Shown in pieces: positions 34,321-42,056 of a stretch of 64,000 nucleotides of DNA. The stretch covers positions 62,001 to 126,000 of the forward strand of contig NZ_RHFG01000010.1 of assembly GCF_004745485.1 (NCBI RefSeq), read 5' to 3'. A model generated the notes under the pieces. The model was not told the DNA's origin. It did no database searches and saw only the letters and a list, made by a program, of their open reading frames with translations. This DNA comes from Brevibacterium sp. S22 (GTDB lineage: Bacteria > Actinomycetota > Actinomycetes > Actinomycetales > Brevibacteriaceae). The position numbers and the translations under genes were made by a program. The first letter of the stretch is position 1, and each line of letters starts with the position of its first letter.

Positions 34321-35670
34321 TCAGTTGATGGGCTCTTGGTTCCACTCGGAGTCGGGTACCCCGTTGACTCCTTCGTGGCCCTTCGGCAGATCGAATCTCT
34401 GCGCAGTGAGGTCCCTGGGCAGCAAGGTGAAGCCTTGCCAATGCATCTCCATGGGCGACTGCTCCTCGTCCCTGGGGACATGGTGGAATCCGACCGCCAC
34501 CCACGAGACGACATCATCGAGGGTCTGGGCCTTTCCGTCTTCGACGAACTCCGGCACTCCCCGTCCGCAGTCGCCCCGATTCTTCGTTGCATAGAGTTCA
34601 CAGCCGTTGTGATTCGTGAACCCTACGTCGTAGCCGATGTCATCACCGTGCGTGTGGGAATGCTCAGCGTCGTCGACGAACTCGAAGGAGTCGGTTTTGC
34701 CGACATCGATCTGATAGGAGACGGGGTGGCCGTCATCGTTGAGGAGGTTCGGGTTGAGGACTCGCCACCACCGGCGATCCTGCCACTGGGCCGTCGTAGG
34801 ATGGTCGAGGTCCGTCAGTTTGCCCGTGAGTTTGGGTGATTCCGCACCTTTCTCCCCTGTCTCATCGGCGTCGAACTGCTGTGCGCTCATGCCGCCGGTG
34901 CCACCGAGCCCCCACCGTATTCTCCATACGGCGTTATGTGAGTGGCTGGCCGCGTGCTCGTGGTCACCGACATCCCATCCGTGATCTTCATCCGTGTAGT
35001 CGACCGGAGACAGGTCTCCCGTTGCTCCGAGCTGAACGTTGATGGAGCCGTCGGCACCGAATGTGTATTGGGAGACGTATTCGTACCAGCCGACTCGAGA
35101 GACTGTCGACAGCTGCCAGCCGTTCTTGCGAGCGTGTGCTGGAGCCACAAGATCGCTGGAGTGGTAGGCAAGCCCTTCATCGACGACTTCGGAGCACAGA
35201 ACCTTCCTCGTCTCCGATTTGCCGTATGAACCGTCGCCGATCTTCGGGATGCTTGCCGACTGGATGTCTCCCTGACATGCGTCGTCAGTGAGTGTCTTCA
35301 TCTTGCGTCCGCCGAATCCGGACTCAGTGATATCAGAGGTGAGGCGTTCTCCGGTGTCATAGGGAACCTCGAGCTGAGAAGTCGAGATCGTGTCGATCAC
35401 CCGGATCGGGTCTTCACCTGGTGGAGTGATGAAGATGTCCGAGAGTGTCAGTCCGAAGTCCGGATGGACGCCCCAGCACATCGTCCATGTGGCTCCGCTG
35501 GACAGTGATTTTGAGACCTTCTGCTTGGGACCCTTGCAGGAGACGTCGGCAATGGCCTGCTCTTTCTTGTCCTGCTGTCCTGAGTGCGAGCTGTCGCCCT
35601 GGGTGCAGGCAGTAACGATGAGCAGGAGAGACAATGCTCCGGCCACGATCTGAGTCAGTCGTCTTTTCAC
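34321..35670 (-). CDS. Lipoprotein with a copper amine oxidase-like catalytic domain
   Basis: A 449-residue secreted lipoprotein. The signal VKRRLTQIVAGALSLLLIVTAC ends in lipobox IVTAC. The rest follows the copper amine oxidase catalytic domain in order: ISTSQLEVPYDTG, KVLCSEVVDEGLAYH, VGWYEYVSQYTFGADGSINVQLGATG (about 192-218), HSHNAVWRIRWGLGG (243-257), HHVPRDEEQSPMEMHWQGFTLLPRDL (396-421). The three copper His (HxH and the later His) and the Tyr that would become TPQ are present, but the usual Asn before that Tyr is Trp. The N2/N3 domains are missing. GTG 35670 is chosen because the ATG at 35745 lies inside a terminator hairpin. The gene lies between two terminators. Confidence 0.75.
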   Translation of the reverse strand: MKRRLTQIVAGALSLLLIVTACTQGDSSHSGQQDKKEQAIADVSCKGPKQKVSKSLSSGATWTMCWGVHPDFGLTLSDIFITPPGEDPIRVIDTISTSQLEVPYDTGERLTSDITESGFGGRKMKTLTDDACQGDIQSASIPKIGDGSYGKSETRKVLCSEVVDEGLAYHSSDLVAPAHARKNGWQLSTVSRVGWYEYVSQYTFGADGSINVQLGATGDLSPVDYTDEDHGWDVGDHEHAASHSHNAVWRIRWGLGGTGGMSAQQFDADETGEKGAESPKLTGKLTDLDHPTTAQWQDRRWWRVLNPNLLNDDGHPVSYQIDVGKTDSFEFVDDAEHSHTHGDDIGYDVGFTNHNGCELYATKNRGDCGRGVPEFVEDGKAQTLDDVVSWVAVGFHHVPRDEEQSPMEMHWQGFTLLPRDLTAQRFDLPKGHEGVNGVPDSEWNQEPIN

Positions 35671-35730
35671 TTCGGTATCGATCCCCAGAAGAAGCCGCCC
35701 CACACGGGCGGGAAGTCGAAAATGGTGGAC

Positions 35731-35768
35731 GGGTGTGGTGATCATGTGAGCGCATGATCACCACACCC
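35731..35768 (-). terminator. Perfect 16-bp hairpin terminator after the first LPXTG gene
   Basis: GGGTGTGGTGATCATG (35731-35746) and CATGATCACCACACCC (35753-35768) are exact inverted copies around a 6-base loop. They lie 22 bases past the stop of the large surface protein on the minus strand. The tail is CGTCCACCATTTTC, so termination efficiency without helper factors is uncertain. Confidence 0.75.
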
Positions 35769-35790
35769 GAGCTCATCTCGAAGATGAGAG

Positions 35791-38700
35791 TTACACGTTC
35801 GTCCTGTTTCTGAACGTGTATCGCGCGGCAGCACCGACAGCGATAAGCGCGGCTGCGGCCAGGAAGATCGGCACGACCTCGCCACCGGTACGCGGCAGAT
35901 CGCTGCTCACCCCTTCGTCGCCAGCGCCTGCGTTGACGTCGTCGTTACCAGCGTTCGACGAAGCGTTGGCATCGTCACCGTCGGCACTCGACGAGGCGGT
36001 CGCGTCGTCTCCACCGGCATTCGACGAAGCGTTGGCATCGTCACCGTCGGCGCTCGACGAGGCGGTCGCGTCGTCTCCTCCGGCATTCGACGAGGCATTC
36101 GCGTCATCTCCTCCAGCATCCGACGAAGCATTCGCATCGTCACCGTCAGCGCTCGACGAAGCGTTGGCATCGTCATCGGCTTCAGCGGAAGTCACCTCAA
36201 TGGACGCCGCGGCTTCGGCCCCATTGTCATCGGTGCCGACCACGGCGAAGTCTCCGGCGGCGGTCTCGGCGGGTACGGGCAGCTTCGTGTCCTCAGGCAC
36301 TGCGCCCTCTTCATCGGTCGTCACGGTGACGGCCTTGCCGAGGTCACCGGAGGTATCGTCGGGCTTCGCCGACGGCGATGCCAGACGAATGCTGACCTCG
36401 GATTCAGGCAGCCAGCCGCTGCTCGTCACCGTGGTTTCGTCACCGGCCTGAGCCGGAGACGTCGCCTCGATCGACGGAGCATAGACCTCGAAAGTGCCTT
36501 CGGCAGTCGTCTCATTCGACGCTTTTCCCGTCACCGTGAGATCTCCGGCCTTAGTGTCTTCCGGCACCTGAATCTTCGTGCCTTCCGGCAGAGCGCCCTC
36601 CCCATCGGCAGTAGCGATCACAGGGCTTCCGACGACATCACCATCAGCGTTCGCAAGCGTGAGCTCGACCGAGGTGTTGGCCTCCCAGCCAGTGCTCTTC
36701 AGCGACGCCTCTCCACCTGCCGGAACAGGCGATGAAACATCGATCGAGGGTTCGGCAACTGTGACAGATGCTTCGACCTCAGCCTTATTGTCATCGCTTG
36801 CACGCACCGTGAAATCGCCTGGTTCGGCGTCTTCGGGAATCGTGAGAGCCGTATCATCAGGCACGTTTCCGTTGCCGTCAGTGGTCACGGTCACGGCGTC
36901 ACCAGCGTCTTTTCCGTCGGCGTCGACAAGCTGCAGCTTGACTTCACTCGCAGGCAGCCAGCCGGTGCTCTTCACTGCCGTGTCCTGGCCGGGAACCACT
37001 GGAGACGACGTCTCGATCGACGGGGCGTAGACAGACACGGTCGCCTTCGCGGAATTGTCGTCAGGATCGGTCGCCGACAGTGTGTAATCACCAGCAGCCG
37101 CGTCGTCGGGAATCGGAAGTGTCATTCCCTCCGGTACATTGCCTTCCCCATCGGCTGCGACCGTGACCTTGTCACCCACAGACTTTCCATCGGGGTCTGT
37201 CAGTTCGAAGGTCACATCGGCATCCGCAGTCCATCCACGCGAAGTCACGTCGATGTCAGTGCCTGCGGGGGCAGGAGTGGTGACCGATACGATCGGGGTT
37301 CCCGCCTCGGCGACGGTGAGTGGCGACTCGATGTTCGCGCCGTTGTCGTCCTTGCCGACGACGGTGAAGTCACCTGGCTCGGTGCCGTCGGGAACGGTCA
37401 CGCATGTGTCATCGGGCAGGTCGCCGTTCTTGTCGGCAGTGGCCGCGACTGGATCGCCGACGGGCTTTCCGTCCGCATCGGTCAGCTGAACCGTGATCTC
37501 CGAATCGGGTGCCCATCCGCCCGACGTGATTGCAGCGCAATCGCCCGGGTAGACAGGACCCGCAACGGTCAGATCGGGTGCATAGACCGTCACATCGCCC
37601 TCGCCGGTATTGCCGTCCGGGTCAGTGCCGACGATGGTGAAGTCACCGGGGGTGACATCGGCAGGAATCGGAAGAACCGTTCCCTTCGGGAAGTTTCCGT
37701 CCCCATCCGTCGTCACCGTGATGGGGTCGCCGACCGGTTCGCCGTCGGGACCGTTGAGCTCGACAGTGACATCCGTATCCGGTGCCCATCCCGTGGAGTC
37801 CAGCGTCGTCTCTCCACCTGCAGGGGCAGGCGACGAGGTGTCGATCGACGGTCCGGCAGCGGATTCGTCGCATGAGTCGGTGCGAACGCCCGCGTTGCCG
37901 ATCCCCAGTCGGGCCGTGCCATCGCCGACGCCGAGGCTTAATGCAGAGACTTCCACGCCATTGACCGTGGTCGAACCGTCGGCCGCGGTGCATTCCGTGG
38001 TCTCCTGATGGTTGATCTGCAGCGAGACGAGGTTATCGGCTATCAGTTTGAGGAATGGGTCAAGTGCCGCACGGATGGGCACTGTCATCATGTCCGTCTT
38101 GATCGTGGTGAACGCTTTGTACAACAGGCCCGAAGGATCGGACAGCTTGTCGTAGACCGGGCCCATCACCGTATCCATGGTCTTCATGACGGTGTTGATC
38201 GTCCCGCAGGTCACGGTTCCGGTCGCACCGGCCGCGTCGCAGAAGTCGTTGCTGACCTTGCCCGTCAGATCCATATCCCATCCGGCTTTCGTGCCGTCCG
38301 GGGCGGCGATGTCCACGCTCACGGTCGCGCTGCGCAGTGACTCGATGGCGGTGTCGACTGCGACATCGATGACCTTCTCGATGACATCGTGAATGCTGCT
38401 GGCGATGAACGGGTAGGTCTCGTCATCGATCAGCTCAGTGTTGGGATCCTGGTTGTTCATCCCGACCGGCCGATCGATCACACCGTCGTCGTTTCCGCCG
38501 ATCCGTCCGACGTCGACTTCGATCGACCCTTCCCCGAGGTCGATCGTCGCGAGACCGTCATCAGTGGTGATCGGTTCGAGCAGAATCGCATCAAGAACGT
38601 CGTCTTTGATGCTGCTCTTGACGCTGGTGTCCACAGTCATGCCCGGAAGGAGGTCTGTCAGTCCGAGTGCGTCGTTGAGCGCATCGTTGACTTCGCCTTC

Positions 38701-39432
38701 CATCTCGCCGGCAGCGTCCGAGACGCCGTCGCCGGCATCGTCGATCGCCGGGGAGTGGAGCTGCAGCTTGGCATCGCCGACTCGGTACTGCCCATACTTT
38801 CCGACATCGTCGGGATCTTGGAATTCGCCGTCGATCGCTTCGACCCAGGCGCCGCCGAGGCCGAGATTCAGATCTGCCTGATCGATCAGGCCATCGGTGA
38901 CGTCGGAGGATCCACTCGCCGCCACAACGGAGAGCAGGTCGACCTGCGCCGTTCCGAAATCACTGTCTTTGCCGTCGAGGCTGAGCCCGCCGTCAGCACC
39001 GACGATGCCGGAGACGGCTTTGCCGTTCTTGGCATCAGACGCCGTCGATTCGCTCTCAATGGCTCCGGCCTGACCGAAGTCGATGAAGTCGTCGAGAGGG
39101 ATCTGGTACCCGGCGCCGAAATCGATGACTTCGTCCCCGCCGAGTGCACCGTTGAATGCCTCACGGTTCGGTCCGGGGTCCGATTTCGAACCGGCTTTCG
39201 ACTGCGCCGCCGCAATCAGATCCTTCGAATCAAGGCTCATCCCCGCGACGCTCGCCTCGGCTTCTGTCGGATCATCAGGATAGTTGTCGAGCCCCAGCGC
39301 CGAGGCGCTGGTCGTGCCGACCATCGCTCCGACAACGCCGAGAGCCAATCCTGAAAGTGCCCATCGTGGAATTCTTCTTCGCCGACTCCTATTCGTGGAA
39401 TCTAAACGGCGTGAATGGACGTGTTGAGACAC
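35791..39432 (-). CDS. Large LPXTG-anchored surface protein: choice-of-anchor G domain plus about seven Ig-like repeats
   Basis: A 1213-residue cell-wall protein. The signal peptide is RRRIPRWALSGLALGVVGAMVGTTSASA. Residues about 45-520 are the choice-of-anchor G type region (GYQIPLDDFIDFGQAGAIES, GKAVSGIVGADGGLSLDG, VDLLSVV). Then come about seven repeats of 80-85 residues, each with IETSSPVVPG...STGWLP/ADSEV...DGNGNVP...IPEDAEPGDFTV, resembling bacterial Ig-like or Ca-binding modules. A DDANASSNAGG repeat stalk follows. The sorting signal is LPRTG with a hydrophobic helix and RNRTNV tail. GTG 39432 has GGAGGTCAAAC upstream. An adhesive or structural role is inferred. No sortase is in view. 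Confidence 0.9.
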   Translation of the reverse strand: MSQHVHSRRLDSTNRSRRRRIPRWALSGLALGVVGAMVGTTSASALGLDNYPDDPTEAEASVAGMSLDSKDLIAAAQSKAGSKSDPGPNREAFNGALGGDEVIDFGAGYQIPLDDFIDFGQAGAIESESTASDAKNGKAVSGIVGADGGLSLDGKDSDFGTAQVDLLSVVAASGSSDVTDGLIDQADLNLGLGGAWVEAIDGEFQDPDDVGKYGQYRVGDAKLQLHSPAIDDAGDGVSDAAGEMEGEVNDALNDALGLTDLLPGMTVDTSVKSSIKDDVLDAILLEPITTDDGLATIDLGEGSIEVDVGRIGGNDDGVIDRPVGMNNQDPNTELIDDETYPFIASSIHDVIEKVIDVAVDTAIESLRSATVSVDIAAPDGTKAGWDMDLTGKVSNDFCDAAGATGTVTCGTINTVMKTMDTVMGPVYDKLSDPSGLLYKAFTTIKTDMMTVPIRAALDPFLKLIADNLVSLQINHQETTECTAADGSTTVNGVEVSALSLGVGDGTARLGIGNAGVRTDSCDESAAGPSIDTSSPAPAGGETTLDSTGWAPDTDVTVELNGPDGEPVGDPITVTTDGDGNFPKGTVLPIPADVTPGDFTIVGTDPDGNTGEGDVTVYAPDLTVAGPVYPGDCAAITSGGWAPDSEITVQLTDADGKPVGDPVAATADKNGDLPDDTCVTVPDGTEPGDFTVVGKDDNGANIESPLTVAEAGTPIVSVTTPAPAGTDIDVTSRGWTADADVTFELTDPDGKSVGDKVTVAADGEGNVPEGMTLPIPDDAAAGDYTLSATDPDDNSAKATVSVYAPSIETSSPVVPGQDTAVKSTGWLPASEVKLQLVDADGKDAGDAVTVTTDGNGNVPDDTALTIPEDAEPGDFTVRASDDNKAEVEASVTVAEPSIDVSSPVPAGGEASLKSTGWEANTSVELTLANADGDVVGSPVIATADGEGALPEGTKIQVPEDTKAGDLTVTGKASNETTAEGTFEVYAPSIEATSPAQAGDETTVTSSGWLPESEVSIRLASPSAKPDDTSGDLGKAVTVTTDEEGAVPEDTKLPVPAETAAGDFAVVGTDDNGAEAAASIEVTSAEADDDANASSSADGDDANASSDAGGDDANASSNAGGDDATASSSADGDDANASSNAGGDDATASSSADGDDANASSNAGNDDVNAGAGDEGVSSDLPRTGGEVVPIFLAAAALIAVGAAARYTFRNRTNV

Positions 39433-39874
39433 GTTTGACCTCCAAATTTACGCATTTGAAAGGTTCCGCTCCCTCAGATGTCGGATTCTGATCCAACGAA
39501 CGTGACCCGCAACCTATTCTGTCGAAACTTCCAGTTAGTGTCTAGAGTTTTTCAATCCCAAATGAAGCTGATGCACAGAGTCATCGCTTCTCGGCACAGC
39601 TGGACGATCTCGCCCGAACAGCATCAGATCCTCTAGAATACAGGGCATACGCGCGTCAGAAGGCGCTCAGAAGACCGCGACTGACGCCCCAGGACCTCGT
39701 GGATCCGCACCAAACTTTCCTGAGAATTGTCCGCATTGCGATACGTGATCGAATTCAACGGAACAGAAGTTTTCGCACAAGCTACGTTGAGTTACCGAAC
39801 TGCGCACGTAAATTACCTCTGGAAGTCAGGAAGAGTTTCCAAAAAATCAAGCCTGTTTGCCAGTTGTTCAGAAA
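39433..39874. other. Intergenic region before the first LPXTG gene
   Basis: These 442 bases separate the HTTM gene end from the surface-protein start. They are less GC-rich than the surroundings (TTTACGCATTTGAAAGG and AATTACCTCTGG segments) and should hold the surface-protein promoter. No gene, RNA or strong hairpin is supported. Confidence 0.5.
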
Positions 39875-41137
39875 TCAAGAGACATCCGGCTGTGCCAGAT
39901 ATTCGTCTCTTTCGGGGAGCTCGGCATCCCTGTTCGAAGGAACCGGCCTCGGCGCGGTCGAATGCCACCAACTGTGCAGGCGTGCACTGAGGCCGGCGAA
40001 GCTGCGGTCGCGGATGAAGATCGCATCGACAGCGATCATCGTCAGGGAAAACCACGGGAGCCCCATCAGCAGAGCGATCCCGAGATGGAACGACAGGATG
40101 CCCAGAAGCCCAACGGCCCTCGTCCATCGATTGAAGAGCATGAATGGGAACGCGCATTGGAACAGCACAGACGCCCAGGAGATGACCACCACCATCGGAC
40201 CCCACGCCGTGACAAGGTCCGAGAGCACGGGCCATGTCCCGAACTGCTGGGTCTGCAGCGGGTTGTAGACGGCGAAGCCATGCTGCCATGCAGCACCACC
40301 GGCTTTGTACAGACCGCCGGACATGTAGATCGCACACACCTGGAAGGCGAGGACCACGATGGCGAGATTGTTGGCCATGATCAGCACCCACCGCCACTGG
40401 GTTCCGACTGCCGTGCCATGTGCATCGGCATCGGTGCCGAACGCGTCACCTGCCACGCCATCGCCTGCTACACCGTCGCCGCCATGGACTCTGCGTGAAC
40501 GGCGAGCTCGACGACGCGCGTCCAACGACCACCGGCGAGTGGTGTCGGCGAAGAGCAGAGCGATCAGGAACATCCGGTAGGCGTTGTCGCCCTGATCACC
40601 GGCGCCGTCGTTGAGTTCGATGAAGCTGACCCACAGGATCAGATAGAACGGCAGAACAATCCGCGTGCGCCAGCCCAGTGTGATGACGATGGCGAGGATC
40701 GCCAGGCCGATCATCATTGCCGTGAACAGCGGCGGAACCGTCACCACCCTATGGAACAGGGAGAACAGCCAGATGTTCGGGAAGTCGCTCTTCGGATCCG
40801 CGATCTCTCCGCTCCAGGCGTTTCCGACGCCGAAGGCGTAGTGACGGGCATTGAAGTTCGTGAGGATGAGGCCGAGACCGGTCAACCCAATGAGGATCCG
40901 CGTCACGGCCAAGCCATAGGTCGCGTGGTAACGCCCGGTGAGCAGAACCTCGAGCCGATCCCAACCTCGTGCGATCGCCGTGCGAACCTGGGCCGAGAGA
41001 GGCACATTCTTTATGTTCGCCGATTCGATCTTCGCCGAGGTGGTGCGTGCGTCGTCCGGATCCGTCGTGTCGATGCCGTCCGCGCCGATATTCGCCGAGG
41101 CTGCATCCTCCTCGGGCGGGCTGATCTCAGTTCTCAT
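39875..41137 (-). CDS. HTTM-domain membrane protein (SdpB / gamma-carboxylase-like)
   Basis: A 420-residue integral membrane protein of the HTTM family, related to vitamin K-dependent gamma-carboxylase and SdpB. TYGLAVTRILIGLTGLGLILTNF is the first helix. FPNIWLFSLFHRVVTVPPLFTAMMIGLAILAIVITLGWRTRI and ILWVSFIELNDGAGDQGDNAYRMFLIALLFADTTRRWSL follow the family pattern. CAIYMSGGLYKAGGAAWQHGFAVYNPLQTQQFG holds the conserved YxxGGxxK-W motif. A cytosolic insert rich in Gly/Asp/Ala occurs near residues 215-245. Its start overlaps the DUF5819 stop by 11 bases, so the two form an obligate pair. In Bacillus, SdpA and SdpB mature the SDP toxin; a similar modification role is inferred. Confidence 0.85.
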   Translation of the reverse strand: MRTEISPPEEDAASANIGADGIDTTDPDDARTTSAKIESANIKNVPLSAQVRTAIARGWDRLEVLLTGRYHATYGLAVTRILIGLTGLGLILTNFNARHYAFGVGNAWSGEIADPKSDFPNIWLFSLFHRVVTVPPLFTAMMIGLAILAIVITLGWRTRIVLPFYLILWVSFIELNDGAGDQGDNAYRMFLIALLFADTTRRWSLDARRRARRSRRVHGGDGVAGDGVAGDAFGTDADAHGTAVGTQWRWVLIMANNLAIVVLAFQVCAIYMSGGLYKAGGAAWQHGFAVYNPLQTQQFGTWPVLSDLVTAWGPMVVVISWASVLFQCAFPFMLFNRWTRAVGLLGILSFHLGIALLMGLPWFSLTMIAVDAIFIRDRSFAGLSARLHSWWHSTAPRPVPSNRDAELPERDEYLAQPDVS

Positions 41138-41915
41138 CGGCGCACCTCACTACGTCGGAGGCACAGAAGTACTTCGCGAACTCCTCATCGGACTGAGCGT
41201 CCTCGACCACTGCGGCCCGCCATCCGACCGGCACCGGTTGAAGTTTGGGGCGCGTGGCATTTTCGTCATTGCGCTCGGCGAACGGGACGACATTCTGCCG
41301 AGCGACCTGATACTGCACTCGCTGCACGTCGTCACCCCACACGGCTCTCGCGACCTGAGTCGCATACGCCGTGGCCACATGCTCGCTGTCGAGGTACCCA
41401 CCGACAGCACCATCGGGGTCCTCATACTCGCGAAGCTTCGTCGTCAGACGGTCCAAAGAGTCGCCGCCCCTGAAGTAGTCAAGCTTCACAATCGCTTTCT
41501 GATCCTCCGGCAGGTCATCCCAGGACCCCTTCAGATCCGATGCCACGCCGATGCCCAACCCTGCCGATCGCGGTGGGAAGGGTCTGTAGGTCGAATGGTC
41601 CAGCTCGACATCGGTTGCCCGCATCCACTCGGTGACTTCTTCCCCGCTGCTGGTCTTGACCACCGCACGCACGTCGAAGTAGTAGTCCCCGTTGATCGGT
41701 TCCGGCGCAAACACACTCCACGACTGACCCCACAGCGGAATCATGTATTTGGAGAGCAGTTCCCCCGGAACCGCCTCGCGCAGGGCGGACGGCGGTGCGA
41801 TCCACAGCAGAGTCGCGAACAGGTGGAATCCCGTAATCGCCATCGCGATGATCATCAGCGTTCGCTTGACCATCCGACGAGGTCGGGGCGCGACCTCAGT
41901 CTGAGTATCTTCCAT
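41127..41915 (-). CDS. DUF5819 family membrane protein (SdpA-like partner of HTTM)
   Basis: A 262-residue protein. One N-terminal membrane helix (LMIIAMAITGFHLFATLLWIAPP) is followed by an extracytoplasmic domain. The motif YMIPLWGQSWSVFAPEPINGDYYFDVRAVVKTSSGEEVTEWMRATDVE is characteristic of DUF5819/SdpA-type proteins (WxxFAPxP). YATQVARAVWGDDVQRVQYQVARQNVVPF sits near the end. ATG 41915 gives the natural membrane-protein start; an in-frame ATG at 41981 lies only 4 bases past a terminator and seems less likely. It is first of a two-gene operon with HTTM. Such pairs occur widely in actinobacteria with no proven substrate. Confidence 0.78.
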   Translation of the reverse strand: MEDTQTEVAPRPRRMVKRTLMIIAMAITGFHLFATLLWIAPPSALREAVPGELLSKYMIPLWGQSWSVFAPEPINGDYYFDVRAVVKTSSGEEVTEWMRATDVELDHSTYRPFPPRSAGLGIGVASDLKGSWDDLPEDQKAIVKLDYFRGGDSLDRLTTKLREYEDPDGAVGGYLDSEHVATAYATQVARAVWGDDVQRVQYQVARQNVVPFAERNDENATRPKLQPVPVGWRAAVVEDAQSDEEFAKYFCASDVVRCADEN

Positions 41916-41984
41916 CACGAATCCGGATTCTGTTCGGGCAATTGGTCTGTCTTCCCCTGCGCGTTTGGGGTGCTCACGCACGAG

Positions 41985-42030
41985 GCCAGGTGGCGGGTGC
42001 GAAGTGAAGACTTCGACCCCACCACCTGGC
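41985..42030 (-). terminator. Hairpin terminator after the second LPXTG gene
   Basis: GCCAGGTGG (41985-41993) pairs with CCACCTGGC (42022-42030), and the interior CGAAGT/ACTTCG pairs around GAAG, making one long interrupted stem. It lies 26 bases past the minus-strand stop. There is no long T-run. Confidence 0.7.
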
Positions 42031-42056
42031 CGGTGCGATCAGCGGCTCAATCTATT

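Noticed and set aside
35671..35745. ATG 35745 as the start of the amine oxidase-like lipoprotein
   Set aside because: The codon is inside the terminator hairpin of the upstream gene and would bury the lipoprotein signal 25 residues from the N-terminus.
39699..40498. Plus-strand frames overlapping the HTTM gene
   Set aside because: They are antisense to an intact membrane protein and lack family features.
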